Below are positions 55,582-64,000 of a DNA stretch of 64,000 nt, one piece after another; within the stretch, counting starts at the first letter, position 1; the number at the start of each line of letters is the position of its first letter. The translations under genes and the position numbers were made by a program. Origin of the DNA: Nitrososphaera sp. (GTDB lineage Archaea > Thermoproteota > Nitrososphaeria > Nitrososphaerales > Nitrososphaeraceae); contig NZ_JACAEH010000023.1 of the NCBI RefSeq assembly GCF_013388945.1, forward strand, positions 1 to 64,000, read 5' to 3'. The notes under the pieces were generated by a model. The model was not told the DNA's origin. It worked only from the letters and a program-made list of their open reading frames with translations, and made no database searches.

Positions 55582-56852
55582 TTCATGTAGCCAAACGACA
55601 GCAAGAGGTCGCTGTCCCTGACCCACCTGCTCCCGATGTCGGTCCTGTAGAACATGTTTGGTATCATGATGTTGGAGACGCGCTTGTATGCGAGAGCCCT
55701 CGCCTCTTCAGTCGTGTCGCCCGAGCCCGTAACGACGAGAGAGTAGCCAGATTTTCCCGCGATGTGCCAGTCGTCTCCCTCTCTTTTGACTTCACCAAGG
55801 TGGACGCCGGCAAGGTCAGGCTTTTTGAACAGGATGGTGGCCTCCTCGGAAAACTTTCTGAATGTCTTTTCGTCGTTGAACGGAAACGGCGGGACCGCGA
55901 CTACCACGCATATCTGGAACCCACGCTTCGTCTGTAATCGTGGGTTTTCCCCACTTGCAAGGGAATAGAGAAATTCTCCCCATTTGCTGGTCACGCCCTC
56001 TATGTGTAAAGATATTGTCGGATAGCCAAATCGCGACGTGAACTCGAGCGGATAGATGCCCGTCCCGTTTGCGATGCAGTTGATGTCGATGTAACCGACA
56101 TAGCCTGACTCTGCCAGCCGTGGCTTCATCTTTTCAAGGGTATGTTCGAATATCTTGTTCCTCTCAGACCACCAGCCCAAGGTTCCCATCTCGCCCGTGC
56201 TGGGCCCTATGTTGTCGGGGAAAAGCCTCTTGTGCTCAAAGTTGGTGTTTATCGGGTGAACAAACTCTTTGCCGTTAAAAAACGCGCCCACAGCGACCTC
56301 GACCCCGGAAGAAAACTTTTGCAGCTGGAATATCCTTATCTTGTTTGACCAGCGCTTCTTGTAGTGGGCAAGCACGTTTATGACGTCGTTTCCGTCGGCC
56401 TCCTGCCCGACAAACAGTAGCTCCTTTTCGTTCTGGGCCCTGCCGCTTGGCTTTATCACGTACCGGCCGGGGTGCTCCTGCACGAACTTGATTGCCTCTT
56501 CAAAGTCTGAAAAGTTCCAGCTTGGGAGCACCGAGACGCCGGCCTTTTCAAGCTCCTGCTGTCCGAACTCGCGCTCGTTCTCAAGCCTGTCGGTGTAGGT
56601 GCTTCCGCCGACGACCTTCTTGCCCTCAGACCTCAGCTTCTCTGCAACCTTGCCAGAGCCAATGTCGTCAAACACGATGACGTCGGCCCAGCCTATGTGC
56701 GGCTCCCACTCGTCTGCCTTGTCGACAAACCCGTCGCCCACGTCTTTTTCAGTCGCGCTCTGGACGCAGAATTTCACTTCATTGCCTTCCTGCTTGATGG
56801 TGTAGGCAAGGTCCAGGCTCAGAGCTTCTGGCGACACAAAAAGGAATTTCAC
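55578..56852 (-). CDS. ATP-grasp phosphoribosylamine-glycine ligase-like protein
   Basis: AIKFVQEHPGRYVIKPSGRAQNEKELLFVG; VEVAVGAFFNG; PLEFTSRFGYPT. Confidence 0.75.
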   Translation of the reverse strand: MKFLFVSPEALSLDLAYTIKQEGNEVKFCVQSATEKDVGDGFVDKADEWEPHIGWADVIVFDDIGSGKVAEKLRSEGKKVVGGSTYTDRLENEREFGQQELEKAGVSVLPSWNFSDFEEAIKFVQEHPGRYVIKPSGRAQNEKELLFVGQEADGNDVINVLAHYKKRWSNKIRIFQLQKFSSGVEVAVGAFFNGKEFVHPINTNFEHKRLFPDNIGPSTGEMGTLGWWSERNKIFEHTLEKMKPRLAESGYVGYIDINCIANGTGIYPLEFTSRFGYPTISLHIEGVTSKWGEFLYSLASGENPRLQTKRGFQICVVVAVPPFPFNDEKTFRKFSEEATILFKKPDLAGVHLGEVKREGDDWHIAGKSGYSLVVTGSGDTTEEARALAYKRVSNIMIPNMFYRTDIGSRWVRDSDLLLSFGYMN

Positions 56853-56939
56853 GTTTCAAGATTTGTAAACGACTAACAAGACTTTAAAGAGCGCGCTTTT
56901 GCGCGCAAGTTTATTAGCCATTTTCGGCTTTGAAATAGC

Positions 56940-57584
56940 ATGAATGTCCGGGGCCACGACGTAAATCCCGCGCTGGTAGTCATAGACGTGCAGAACGGTT
57001 TTGTAAGCAAGGGAGGGTCGTACGATCTTCTCGGCATGGAAACCGCGCACTACCGCGCAGTTGTGCCAAAGGTAGCGGAGCTGATAAAACTTTGCAGGGA
57101 AGCAGACGTCCCCATCTTTTACACGCAGGCTGTCCGCGAAAGGTCGGGCATCGATCTTTTGACAAAATCGCACAGGATACTGCCAAAGGCAAGGGAGGAG
57201 AGGATACGCAAGAGGCCCATCTGCGTCAGGGGCACGTGGGACGCCGACATCGTCGACGAGGTCAGGCCCGCTGCGGCCGACCATGTTGTGGTGAAAAGGC
57301 GCGACTCGGCGTTCCAGGACACCGAGATAGGCGTGTGGCTCAAGAGCCTCGGCGTGAACGCACTTGTGTTCTGCGGCATCGACACTTCCATCTGCGTCGA
57401 GACGTCACTCCGGGACGGATTCAACAACGGCTACGACGTTATACTGGTGTCAGACGCGACTGCGTCGGGCAACCGCAAGCACTTCGAGTCAACGCTTGAG
57501 ATAGTCAAGGAATACTATGGCATAGTCATGGACCTTGCCGAGTTTGCAGGATGCGCCCTGCAGAGGCCCGTGCAAAAGGCTTAG
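56940..57584 (+). CDS. Isochorismatase/nicotinamidase-family hydrolase
   Basis: ALVVIDVQNGFVSKGG; LVFCGIDTSICVETSLRDGFNNGYDVILVSDAT. Confidence 0.88.
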   Translation: MNVRGHDVNPALVVIDVQNGFVSKGGSYDLLGMETAHYRAVVPKVAELIKLCREADVPIFYTQAVRERSGIDLLTKSHRILPKAREERIRKRPICVRGTWDADIVDEVRPAAADHVVVKRRDSAFQDTEIGVWLKSLGVNALVFCGIDTSICVETSLRDGFNNGYDVILVSDATASGNRKHFESTLEIVKEYYGIVMDLAEFAGCALQRPVQKA

Positions 57585-57745
57585 TGGTTGTTTTTTGACA
57601 GCTTTAAAACTTCCCTTACCACCGACACGTCGACGTCGACCTGGTCCGCAATCTCTTCCACGCTAAAGCCGCATCTGTGCAGGTTCAGGATCTGGTCCAT
57701 CTTCCACCGGTCTATGCCTATGTGCTGCTTTTTCGGCAGGCTCAT
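57581..57745 (-). CDS. Small HTH protein
   Basis: MDQILNLHRCGFSVEEIADQVDVDVSVVREVLKL. Confidence 0.6.
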   Translation of the reverse strand: MSLPKKQHIGIDRWKMDQILNLHRCGFSVEEIADQVDVDVSVVREVLKLSKNNH

Positions 57746-57821
57746 GATGTAGGATAGACCTGCTAGTGATTTATCGAGCACGTGTACAGTGCACTGCAAA
57801 AAGAGAGGAAGAAAAAATCCT

Positions 57822-58364
57822 CTAGGCCTCGTCAAACACGTTGACTACCTCTGCGATACAGTCTGTTCCGGGAGGCGGATTGTCCGGCTCGTCGACGAGA
57901 AGGTGGAATTCCACCGCCATTACAGAGTAGATCTCGGTAACAGCCTCTGTCCTCACCATCGCATTGTTGCCTGCAATAGTCAGCGTTCGCTCAGAACCTA
58001 TGTCTATTCCCTGTATGCAGGTTCCGTCCGCAAAGATCCTTTCCGCATGCCATTGCGGCAGGTCGTTAGAATGCGCCTCCTTGTGGCCGTTTATCGCCCA
58101 GATTCCGTCGTTTGTGTTAAAGACGTATGCGAATCCTTGGTGATCACCGGTTGGGAGGCTTCGCGCGGTCTTGCCGTACACTTGAACGAACATCTTGTCG
58201 CCCTTGAACCCGTATGTCTTTATGTCAAAGTTTGGGTCAGAGCTGTCTCCTTCAGGATCGGTAGCAGGCTTTGCCAGAGCAGTACCTGACGATGCAACGA
58301 ACAATATCGCCGCAACAGCCGATATTACCAGAGCCAGCTGAATCGGTCTTGCCTTCATGACCAT
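57822..58364 (-). CDS. Secreted protein of unknown function
   Basis: Signal peptide PIQLALVISAVAAILFVASSGTALAKP; no recognised domain. Confidence 0.6.
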   Translation of the reverse strand: MVMKARPIQLALVISAVAAILFVASSGTALAKPATDPEGDSSDPNFDIKTYGFKGDKMFVQVYGKTARSLPTGDHQGFAYVFNTNDGIWAINGHKEAHSNDLPQWHAERIFADGTCIQGIDIGSERTLTIAGNNAMVRTEAVTEIYSVMAVEFHLLVDEPDNPPPGTDCIAEVVNVFDEA

Positions 58365-58555
58365 TACGTGTAGAATAGTTCTAGGTCGTGTATTAATATT
58401 ATGTAAGCTCAGCTGTACAACACGAGAAGGCTTATCTTTCACCATATTTTGCATAAATATTAGAAATTGTATCAAATACTGGAAAATAGTTATATTAATG
58501 CATCCACACATCAAAATATCTAAATGGCTCGACGGCCTGAATACAGGGGCTCCGT

Positions 58556-60229
58556 ATGGAAATAAGACAGCAGCTGTTCCTGAGCATTATTGCTACAGGG
58601 GTACTGCTTGCTATATCTGGGTTCATACTTTCTCAGCAGATTTCAGAAGTGGGCCGCTCTTTTGACGAGGTTCAGAACAAGGCGACTCCTTCAATAATTG
58701 CCCTTGGCAACATCAAGGCAGATTTTAACGCGCTGCACGCCGCGGTGCTTGCTTTCAACCTGCACGTGCCGGAAGCTTCCACCGATCCTGAAATCAAGCA
58801 GCTGGCGCTTGACCACCGGGATGAGGTCCAGATGCAAAAAGAGGAGCTCGGCACCTCTTTTGACAACTATAAAGCCATCGTCGGTGCGGACGCAGCCAGC
58901 GAAATAGGCGACAAGATAGACATGCTGACCATGCACATTGACGAAATGCTGATGGTGGGAAACAGCGTGATGAATGGCGAGACGATGGTTGACCACGCGG
59001 CTGTTGGAGGCCACACAGCGGCTGGAGAAAACATGGAAGATGTGCCCCCTGTAGTGATGCTTCACGGGATGATCCTTGAACTCAACGAACAGGCTATGGT
59101 CTTCAATGAAGAGCTTGACGCGGCGATTGCACAGAATTACGAATCGCTTGGCAACACGCAAAACACGGTGCTTGCCAACATCGGGACCGGTGCTAACCTC
59201 AACATACTCCTGACGGCAGCCATCCTTGGCGTCACAGGTATCGTAGGAGGCGGCGTGGCGTTTTCGATATCAAGGCGCGTCAGGCAGCTGGAAAAGACTG
59301 CCGGCGAGATAGCCGAGGGCAACCTGGGCAAGCAGATAACCACCCAGGGCACCGACGAGATTGCGGCTCTCGCCGCGAGCTTTGAGCAGATGAGAAGGAG
59401 CCTTGTCGAGGTGCAGGAGGAGCTGAAGAGCAGGAACATAGAGCTGAACGAACTCAACATCATGCTTGAGCAGACCAATGCAGAATTGAAGCAGCTGGAC
59501 AGGCTGAAAGACGAGTTCATCAGCGTGGCGTCGCACGAGCTGCGCTCGCCGATACACCCCATACTTGGCTACGCGTCGATGGCAAGGGACGGCATGATAG
59601 GAGAAAAGGAGGCACTTGACGTCATCTACAAGCAGGCAGTAAGGCTCAGGCAGCTTGCAAACGACATACTGGATGTGAGCAGGATAGAGAGCGGGACGTT
59701 GCCGTACTCTATGAAGGAGCTGAGCATCCACGAGGTCCTCGCAAACTGCGTCGAGGCGATAAAGCCGAGCGTCGGCGCCGAGGTGTCTGTAGTCACGGAC
59801 TTTGATAGCCACGATATAGAGATGATAGGCGACAAGGAGCGCCTGACCCAAGTGTTCACAAACCTGCTTGGAAACGCATTAAAGTTCACAAAGAAGGGCA
59901 GGATTGCAGTCGAGACCCGGCTTGCAGGCCCGGACAGCATTGTGGTGAAGATAAGCGACACGGGCGGGGGCATACCAAAGGAGATCCTGCCCAGGCTTTT
60001 CAACAAGTTCGTAACAAAGAAGGTCGGCGAGGACGAGGCGCACGGGACAGGCCTGGGGCTTTTCATAAGCAGGTCGATAGTGGAGGCTCACGGCGGCAAG
60101 ATATCCGCGTACAACAATGACACTGGCGGCGCCACATTCAGGATAGAGCTGCCGCTGAGGGCCGGCGGGCAGGGCAAGAAACAAACGCCAATAGCAGTCA
60201 GCGCCGAGCACCCCCGGGAAGCGAAATAG
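58556..60229 (+). CDS. Membrane sensor histidine kinase (HAMP-HisKA-HATPase)
   Basis: SVASHELRSPIHPILGY; DTGGGIPKEILPRLFNKF; GTGLGLFISRSIVEAHGG. Confidence 0.9.
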   Translation: MEIRQQLFLSIIATGVLLAISGFILSQQISEVGRSFDEVQNKATPSIIALGNIKADFNALHAAVLAFNLHVPEASTDPEIKQLALDHRDEVQMQKEELGTSFDNYKAIVGADAASEIGDKIDMLTMHIDEMLMVGNSVMNGETMVDHAAVGGHTAAGENMEDVPPVVMLHGMILELNEQAMVFNEELDAAIAQNYESLGNTQNTVLANIGTGANLNILLTAAILGVTGIVGGGVAFSISRRVRQLEKTAGEIAEGNLGKQITTQGTDEIAALAASFEQMRRSLVEVQEELKSRNIELNELNIMLEQTNAELKQLDRLKDEFISVASHELRSPIHPILGYASMARDGMIGEKEALDVIYKQAVRLRQLANDILDVSRIESGTLPYSMKELSIHEVLANCVEAIKPSVGAEVSVVTDFDSHDIEMIGDKERLTQVFTNLLGNALKFTKKGRIAVETRLAGPDSIVVKISDTGGGIPKEILPRLFNKFVTKKVGEDEAHGTGLGLFISRSIVEAHGGKISAYNNDTGGATFRIELPLRAGGQGKKQTPIAVSAEHPREAK

Positions 60230-60294
60230 CCCGGGATTTTGTAGGATTACTGACAGACAAGTATTATATACATACGACCCTCAACTAGTGTGGT

Positions 60295-60810
60295 ATGGGG
60301 TTGAGGGTACTCGTTGCGGAGGACGACGCCGACATGGCAAAAATGTACCGCATCGCCCTTGAAGCCAAGCACCACACGGTTGTCATAACAAAAGACGGCG
60401 AGGAGTGCGTCAGGGTCTACAAGCAGGAAGTGGACAAGCTCGGGAAAAAGCCGAGCAAGTACGAGCCGTTTGACGTGGCGGTCCTTGACTACAGGATGCC
60501 CAAGATGGACGGCCTTGAGGCCGCAAAAAAGATCCTTGCGATGAACAGGGCGCAGCGCCTCGTATTTGCGTCAGCCTACGTCAAGGAGACACTGCGGGAC
60601 TCTGTAAGGCAGCTTGACCAGGTCGTCGAGCTTATACAAAAGCCGTTCGAGCCCAAGATACTGGTGGAGCTCATCGAAAACACCGCCGTCGTCAAGGAGC
60701 TTGAAGACATCAACAGGATGCTTGCGGACATGAACCACACCAAGTCCGACGAGGAGCAGATAAACGAGCTTCTCAACGTCTTGAAGAGGATACAGAAAGT
60801 AGGGTTTTGA
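60295..60810 (+). CDS. Response regulator receiver protein
   Basis: RVLVAEDDADMAKMYRIAL; VAVLDYRMPKMDGLEAAKKIL. Confidence 0.9.
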   Translation: MGLRVLVAEDDADMAKMYRIALEAKHHTVVITKDGEECVRVYKQEVDKLGKKPSKYEPFDVAVLDYRMPKMDGLEAAKKILAMNRAQRLVFASAYVKETLRDSVRQLDQVVELIQKPFEPKILVELIENTAVVKELEDINRMLADMNHTKSDEEQINELLNVLKRIQKVGF

Positions 60811-60816
60811 AAAAGT

Positions 60817-60890
60817 GGGCAGGGGGTGATTTGAACACCCGACCACCTCGATGTCAACGAGGTATCATAACCGAGCTAGACCACCTGCCC
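60817..60890 (-). tRNA. tRNA-Val (GAC anticodon)
   Basis: Reverse complement GGGCAGGTGGTCTAGCTCGGTTATGATACCTCGTTGACATCGAGGTGGTCGGGTGTTCAAATCACCCCCTGCCC; anticodon loop TTGACAT. Confidence 0.93.
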
Positions 60891-60971
60891 GTTCTTACGC
60901 ATCTACCTCTGGCGCCCAAATATATTGTTACACATTGAAGCTTTCAAAAATCCTATTTACAAATTAATGGT

Positions 60972-62117
60972 CTATTTGGCAGATAATGAGCCGTCAGCTA
61001 GAAGATAACTTTCCAGTGTCATTTTTTCCTCTAATGACTCCATTAGCTTTGTCTCTCTAGCAACGACATTCATCAGCTTTGCATCGTACTTTCCTTTGAT
61101 TGCATCTGTGATATTCTTTTCAGCGGTTTTCACGTTCTGTTGGTATAGGTCAATTCCCAGAAAGTTTCGCCCCGTTAATGCACAAACTATACCCGTAGTA
61201 CCTCTTCCCATGAAGGGATCGAGAATCCAGTCTTCCTCCTGAGATGCGAAATTAACTATGCGGGCCACTAGATCCTCAGGAAATATTGCGAAATGCTCGT
61301 TACCGTAATGTGCCTTAGTAGATATTTCCCAGACATTGCCAGGATTCTTGCCTATAGGATTGCATACAGCAAATATCGGATAATGCTTGTGATCTCCTAT
61401 TCTTTTACGTGTTGCGTGTCTCTTGAATTTCCTAAAACAGGTGGGGCAATACTTCTCTGGATCGTAACCGTACGCTAATGAAATCTCGCTTGTGGAAGGC
61501 AGCGCACTAAATGGGGTGTCTGGCTCTGCATTGTGGATAATCTCTTCTAATTGAGCAATTTTTTTCTTATCAGGATTGATAGGCTTGTGTTGTATGAGTT
61601 CTGGCGGGGGAGTCTTATTCCTCCCTTCTCTGGCCTCATTACCTCTTACCCTGATGAGGTCAAGGTTCGTATATGATGCATCATTCTTTGAGAGAAAGAG
61701 AATGAACTCATAAGCCTGAGAAAGATTATTCTTAGCACTACTAGATACGTTGTTTTTCTTATACCATACTATATCCTCTCTGAAGGCGTAGCCCTTTTCA
61801 ACCAGTTTTAGCGCCAGTCTGTGGGGAATCATGAGCTTGCTGTTATTTCGGCGAGTATCACCTATCACTATCCAAAGCGAACCGTCTTCTGTCAGTAAAT
61901 CCCTACAGGTTCTAAAGATTTCAGTCAGCTTGTCGATGAATTGTTGGTCTGTCTTTTCCCGGCCCACTTCTTCAATGCCGTTCTTGCCATAATGTCTGTG
62001 ACCATAATATGGCGGAGAAGTTATGATCACACGATATTTTCCTTTTTCTTTTGGATCTTCTGCAAGTTCTCTCAGAACCTTAAGGGAATCGCCCTTGAGT
62101 AGATTATAGGAGATCAT
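60972..62117 (-). CDS. DNA methyltransferase of a restriction-modification system
   Basis: VIITSPPYYGHRHYG (motif IV-like); WILDPFMGRGTTGIVCALTGRNFLGIDL (motif I-like); internal CPTC finger. Confidence 0.85.
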   Translation of the reverse strand: MISYNLLKGDSLKVLRELAEDPKEKGKYRVIITSPPYYGHRHYGKNGIEEVGREKTDQQFIDKLTEIFRTCRDLLTEDGSLWIVIGDTRRNNSKLMIPHRLALKLVEKGYAFREDIVWYKKNNVSSSAKNNLSQAYEFILFLSKNDASYTNLDLIRVRGNEAREGRNKTPPPELIQHKPINPDKKKIAQLEEIIHNAEPDTPFSALPSTSEISLAYGYDPEKYCPTCFRKFKRHATRKRIGDHKHYPIFAVCNPIGKNPGNVWEISTKAHYGNEHFAIFPEDLVARIVNFASQEEDWILDPFMGRGTTGIVCALTGRNFLGIDLYQQNVKTAEKNITDAIKGKYDAKLMNVVARETKLMESLEEKMTLESYLLADGSLSAK

Positions 62118-62138
62118 CTAGATGAGCTTCCCAGCTTG

Positions 62139-63359
62139 TCAGACTTTCACAGATGATTTAAACTTTTTATACGGATAGTGAGCGCCGGCATATGCATAGA
62201 CGCAGTCGGCTATGTCGCCATCGGCTGTTGTCGATGATGAGCCTATCTTTTGTTTAATGATTCTAACGCATTCCATTAGACTTTTGATATCTTCTGTGTT
62301 TGCCACAAATTTGTTGTAATGTGTCATGAAAGCAGGGTCAGCGTTTTTAGTCAACGAACAGTCTATTTCGTTAATAATGTTATTTCCATCTCTCAGTAAC
62401 AAAGTTCTTTGAGAGATTGCCATCTTTACAGATAACCAAATGTCGTCCCATTTCTTCCTAAACACCTTGTTCATGACCTTTCCAAGATCCAATCCTTCGT
62501 GTGTGAAATTCTTGGTAACGTCACTTCCGTATAGCAAATCAATAATCACGAGTAGACCGTCCTTCTCAAAACTTAACTTTTGACTGCTTGCATTGTAGGT
62601 CAGCTTTACAGAGAACCGATTGTTATGTTTCTTAAAATATTCCTCAAGCAACCTCTTACTCTGTCCATAGAAACCCTTTGACCTGTCATCCTCTATCGTT
62701 GCTTCATCTCCTCTGGCATTAAACAAGAAACCTGCATGCATTTCTAATCTCTTGATTCCAAGGCCAAGAAAAGTCTGTGCAATATCCATATCAACACCAT
62801 CTCCAATATAGACGGGAACGCCATTCTGTATCATCTCCGCTAACTTTAGGAATTTCTTTGCCAGTGCCTCTTCTCTAGCAGCGGTACCGCCGCTGTCCAC
62901 TCTATTCTTTATTTCTAAAAATACTAGCCTGTCGCCAATTACGTTCAATAGGTCAAATTTTAGCTTGGGATCACTCCCAGTGGACTTCCACTCTTTGACA
63001 TCTTGGATGCCTTTGATGGATGCTATCCATTTGGGTATTTTTGAAAGGAGTATTCCATTAGCTGCGGTGGTTCCAGCCGCCGCAGCCATTATCTTTTCTA
63101 TCAGAGCTCCCCTTCCTCCTTTGGAACCCCAAAAGTAGGAAGTAACCTCCATGAAGGCTCGATATTCTTCCTTATTATTTTCAACCGCTTCAATTCCCAT
63201 GAACTTCGCAGCGAAAGGATCGATATTCGAGGAGGGATCTGTTGCATACTCCAACAGATTTGATACGATATTGGCGTACGCTTCACGAAGCCAAGTTTCC
63301 TCGCGGTTGAGAGTGGAAGGATTTTGAAGAAGTAGCATCCTTCTCTGTTTAATATCCAC
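62139..63359 (-). CDS. Putative type II restriction endonuclease partner
   Basis: KLKFDLLNVIGDRLVFLEIKNRVDSGG (PD-(D/E)XK-like); adjacent to the methyltransferase. Confidence 0.65.
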   Translation of the reverse strand: MDIKQRRMLLLQNPSTLNREETWLREAYANIVSNLLEYATDPSSNIDPFAAKFMGIEAVENNKEEYRAFMEVTSYFWGSKGGRGALIEKIMAAAAGTTAANGILLSKIPKWIASIKGIQDVKEWKSTGSDPKLKFDLLNVIGDRLVFLEIKNRVDSGGTAAREEALAKKFLKLAEMIQNGVPVYIGDGVDMDIAQTFLGLGIKRLEMHAGFLFNARGDEATIEDDRSKGFYGQSKRLLEEYFKKHNNRFSVKLTYNASSQKLSFEKDGLLVIIDLLYGSDVTKNFTHEGLDLGKVMNKVFRKKWDDIWLSVKMAISQRTLLLRDGNNIINEIDCSLTKNADPAFMTHYNKFVANTEDIKSLMECVRIIKQKIGSSSTTADGDIADCVYAYAGAHYPYKKFKSSVKV

Positions 63360-63601
63360 GTTGTAACTGAAATTGGAACAATGTTATAGATTTTGCTGAG
63401 ATAGGCTCGGATAGATTAGCAACTTGTCATGATTTTCGAAAAGGAAAGAACGACTTCATTTAGAACTCCTACAATACATCCTGTTGACTTTTAAACAATG
63501 TTAGGGCTTTTGGCGCAAAGCCAATACTCAGAAAACGTGCAAAAGGCAAGGAACAACACAGGAAATCTAATATCAGGTCTTGCGCCAGAGAAACTCTGAC
63601 C

Positions 63602-64000
63602 TTGGACTATACGCTATCCGACCCCGAGAAGGACGGCCTGTACAAGGCGATATTCTCAAGGCGCGACGTGCGCTCGCACTTTATCAAAAAAGACATTCCT
63701 GATAAAGTCCTCCTGCGCATACTGAACGCGGCCCACCACGCGCCGTCGGTGGGCTTTTCGCAGCCGTGGAACTTTATACTGATAAAAGACGCAGACACGC
63801 GCAGGCAGGTCAAGGAGTCGTTTTTGCGCGAGCGCCAGCGCTCGATTGAAATGCTTGCAGGCGACGAGCGGCAGGAAAAATATGCGAAGATGAAACTGGA
63901 AGGCATTGAAGAGTCGGCGCTCAACGTCTGCGTCACCTACGACCCGACGCGCTTTGGGCCGTTCGTGCTCGGCAGGACGTCGATAGAGGACACGGGCGTC
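63602..64000 (+). CDS. bluB: 5,6-dimethylbenzimidazole synthase BluB (nitroreductase-like), truncated by window end
   Basis: LDYTLSDPEKDGLYKAIFSRRDVRSHFIKKDIPDKVLLRILNAAHHAPSVGFSQPWNFILI; likely TTG start, absent from the ORF track. Confidence 0.78.
   Translation, partial: MDYTLSDPEKDGLYKAIFSRRDVRSHFIKKDIPDKVLLRILNAAHHAPSVGFSQPWNFILIKDADTRRQVKESFLRERQRSIEMLAGDERQEKYAKMKLEGIEESALNVCVTYDPTRFGPFVLGRTSIEDTGV

Overview
The window looks like a Nitrososphaera-type thaumarchaeal chromosome segment. Four blocks are visible. (1) About 0.1-17.9 kb: the virion-assembly module of a tailed (HK97/caudovirus-type) provirus abutting the 3' end of a class-II tRNA gene at the left edge. It encodes TerS-like, TerL, portal, protease-MCP, connector, tail terminator, tail tube, two tail-assembly-chaperone frames, tape measure and baseplate-like proteins. 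(2) About 18-37 kb: a surface/secretion island with a DUF4258/DUF2283 pair, a DUF72 protein, a 748-aa orphan protein, an Hcp-like protein with an N-terminal membrane segment, a 3532-aa repeat-rich surface protein and a 1276-aa PKD+RTX surface protein. (3) About 37-60.9 kb: mostly core and regulatory genes, including UbiA, preQ0 genes queD/queC, a Clp1-like kinase, an APC transporter, two histidine kinase/response regulator sets, a cyclase-like protein, a TackOD1-like protein, GT2, an AN1-zinc-finger/M50 protein, an ATP-grasp ligase, an isochorismatase and tRNA-Val. (4) About 61-63.4 kb: an AT-richer restriction-modification pair, followed by a truncated bluB. Best candidates for something undescribed: a portal-fused C-terminal domain that recurs as cassettes, each overlapping a small 'FKNTFAPHV' gene (three cassettes plus two extra small-gene copies, some decayed); a canonical -1 slippery heptamer (C_CCU_UUG) joining the two tail-chaperone frames; an 'SDSLxVxDxVxAxVT' repeat shared by the proviral tape measure and the chromosomal 3532-aa protein; a recurrent stop-TTCTCTTTT motif at about 11 proviral gene junctions; and an archaeal Hcp-like protein. 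All family names are from reading the translations; no database searches were run.
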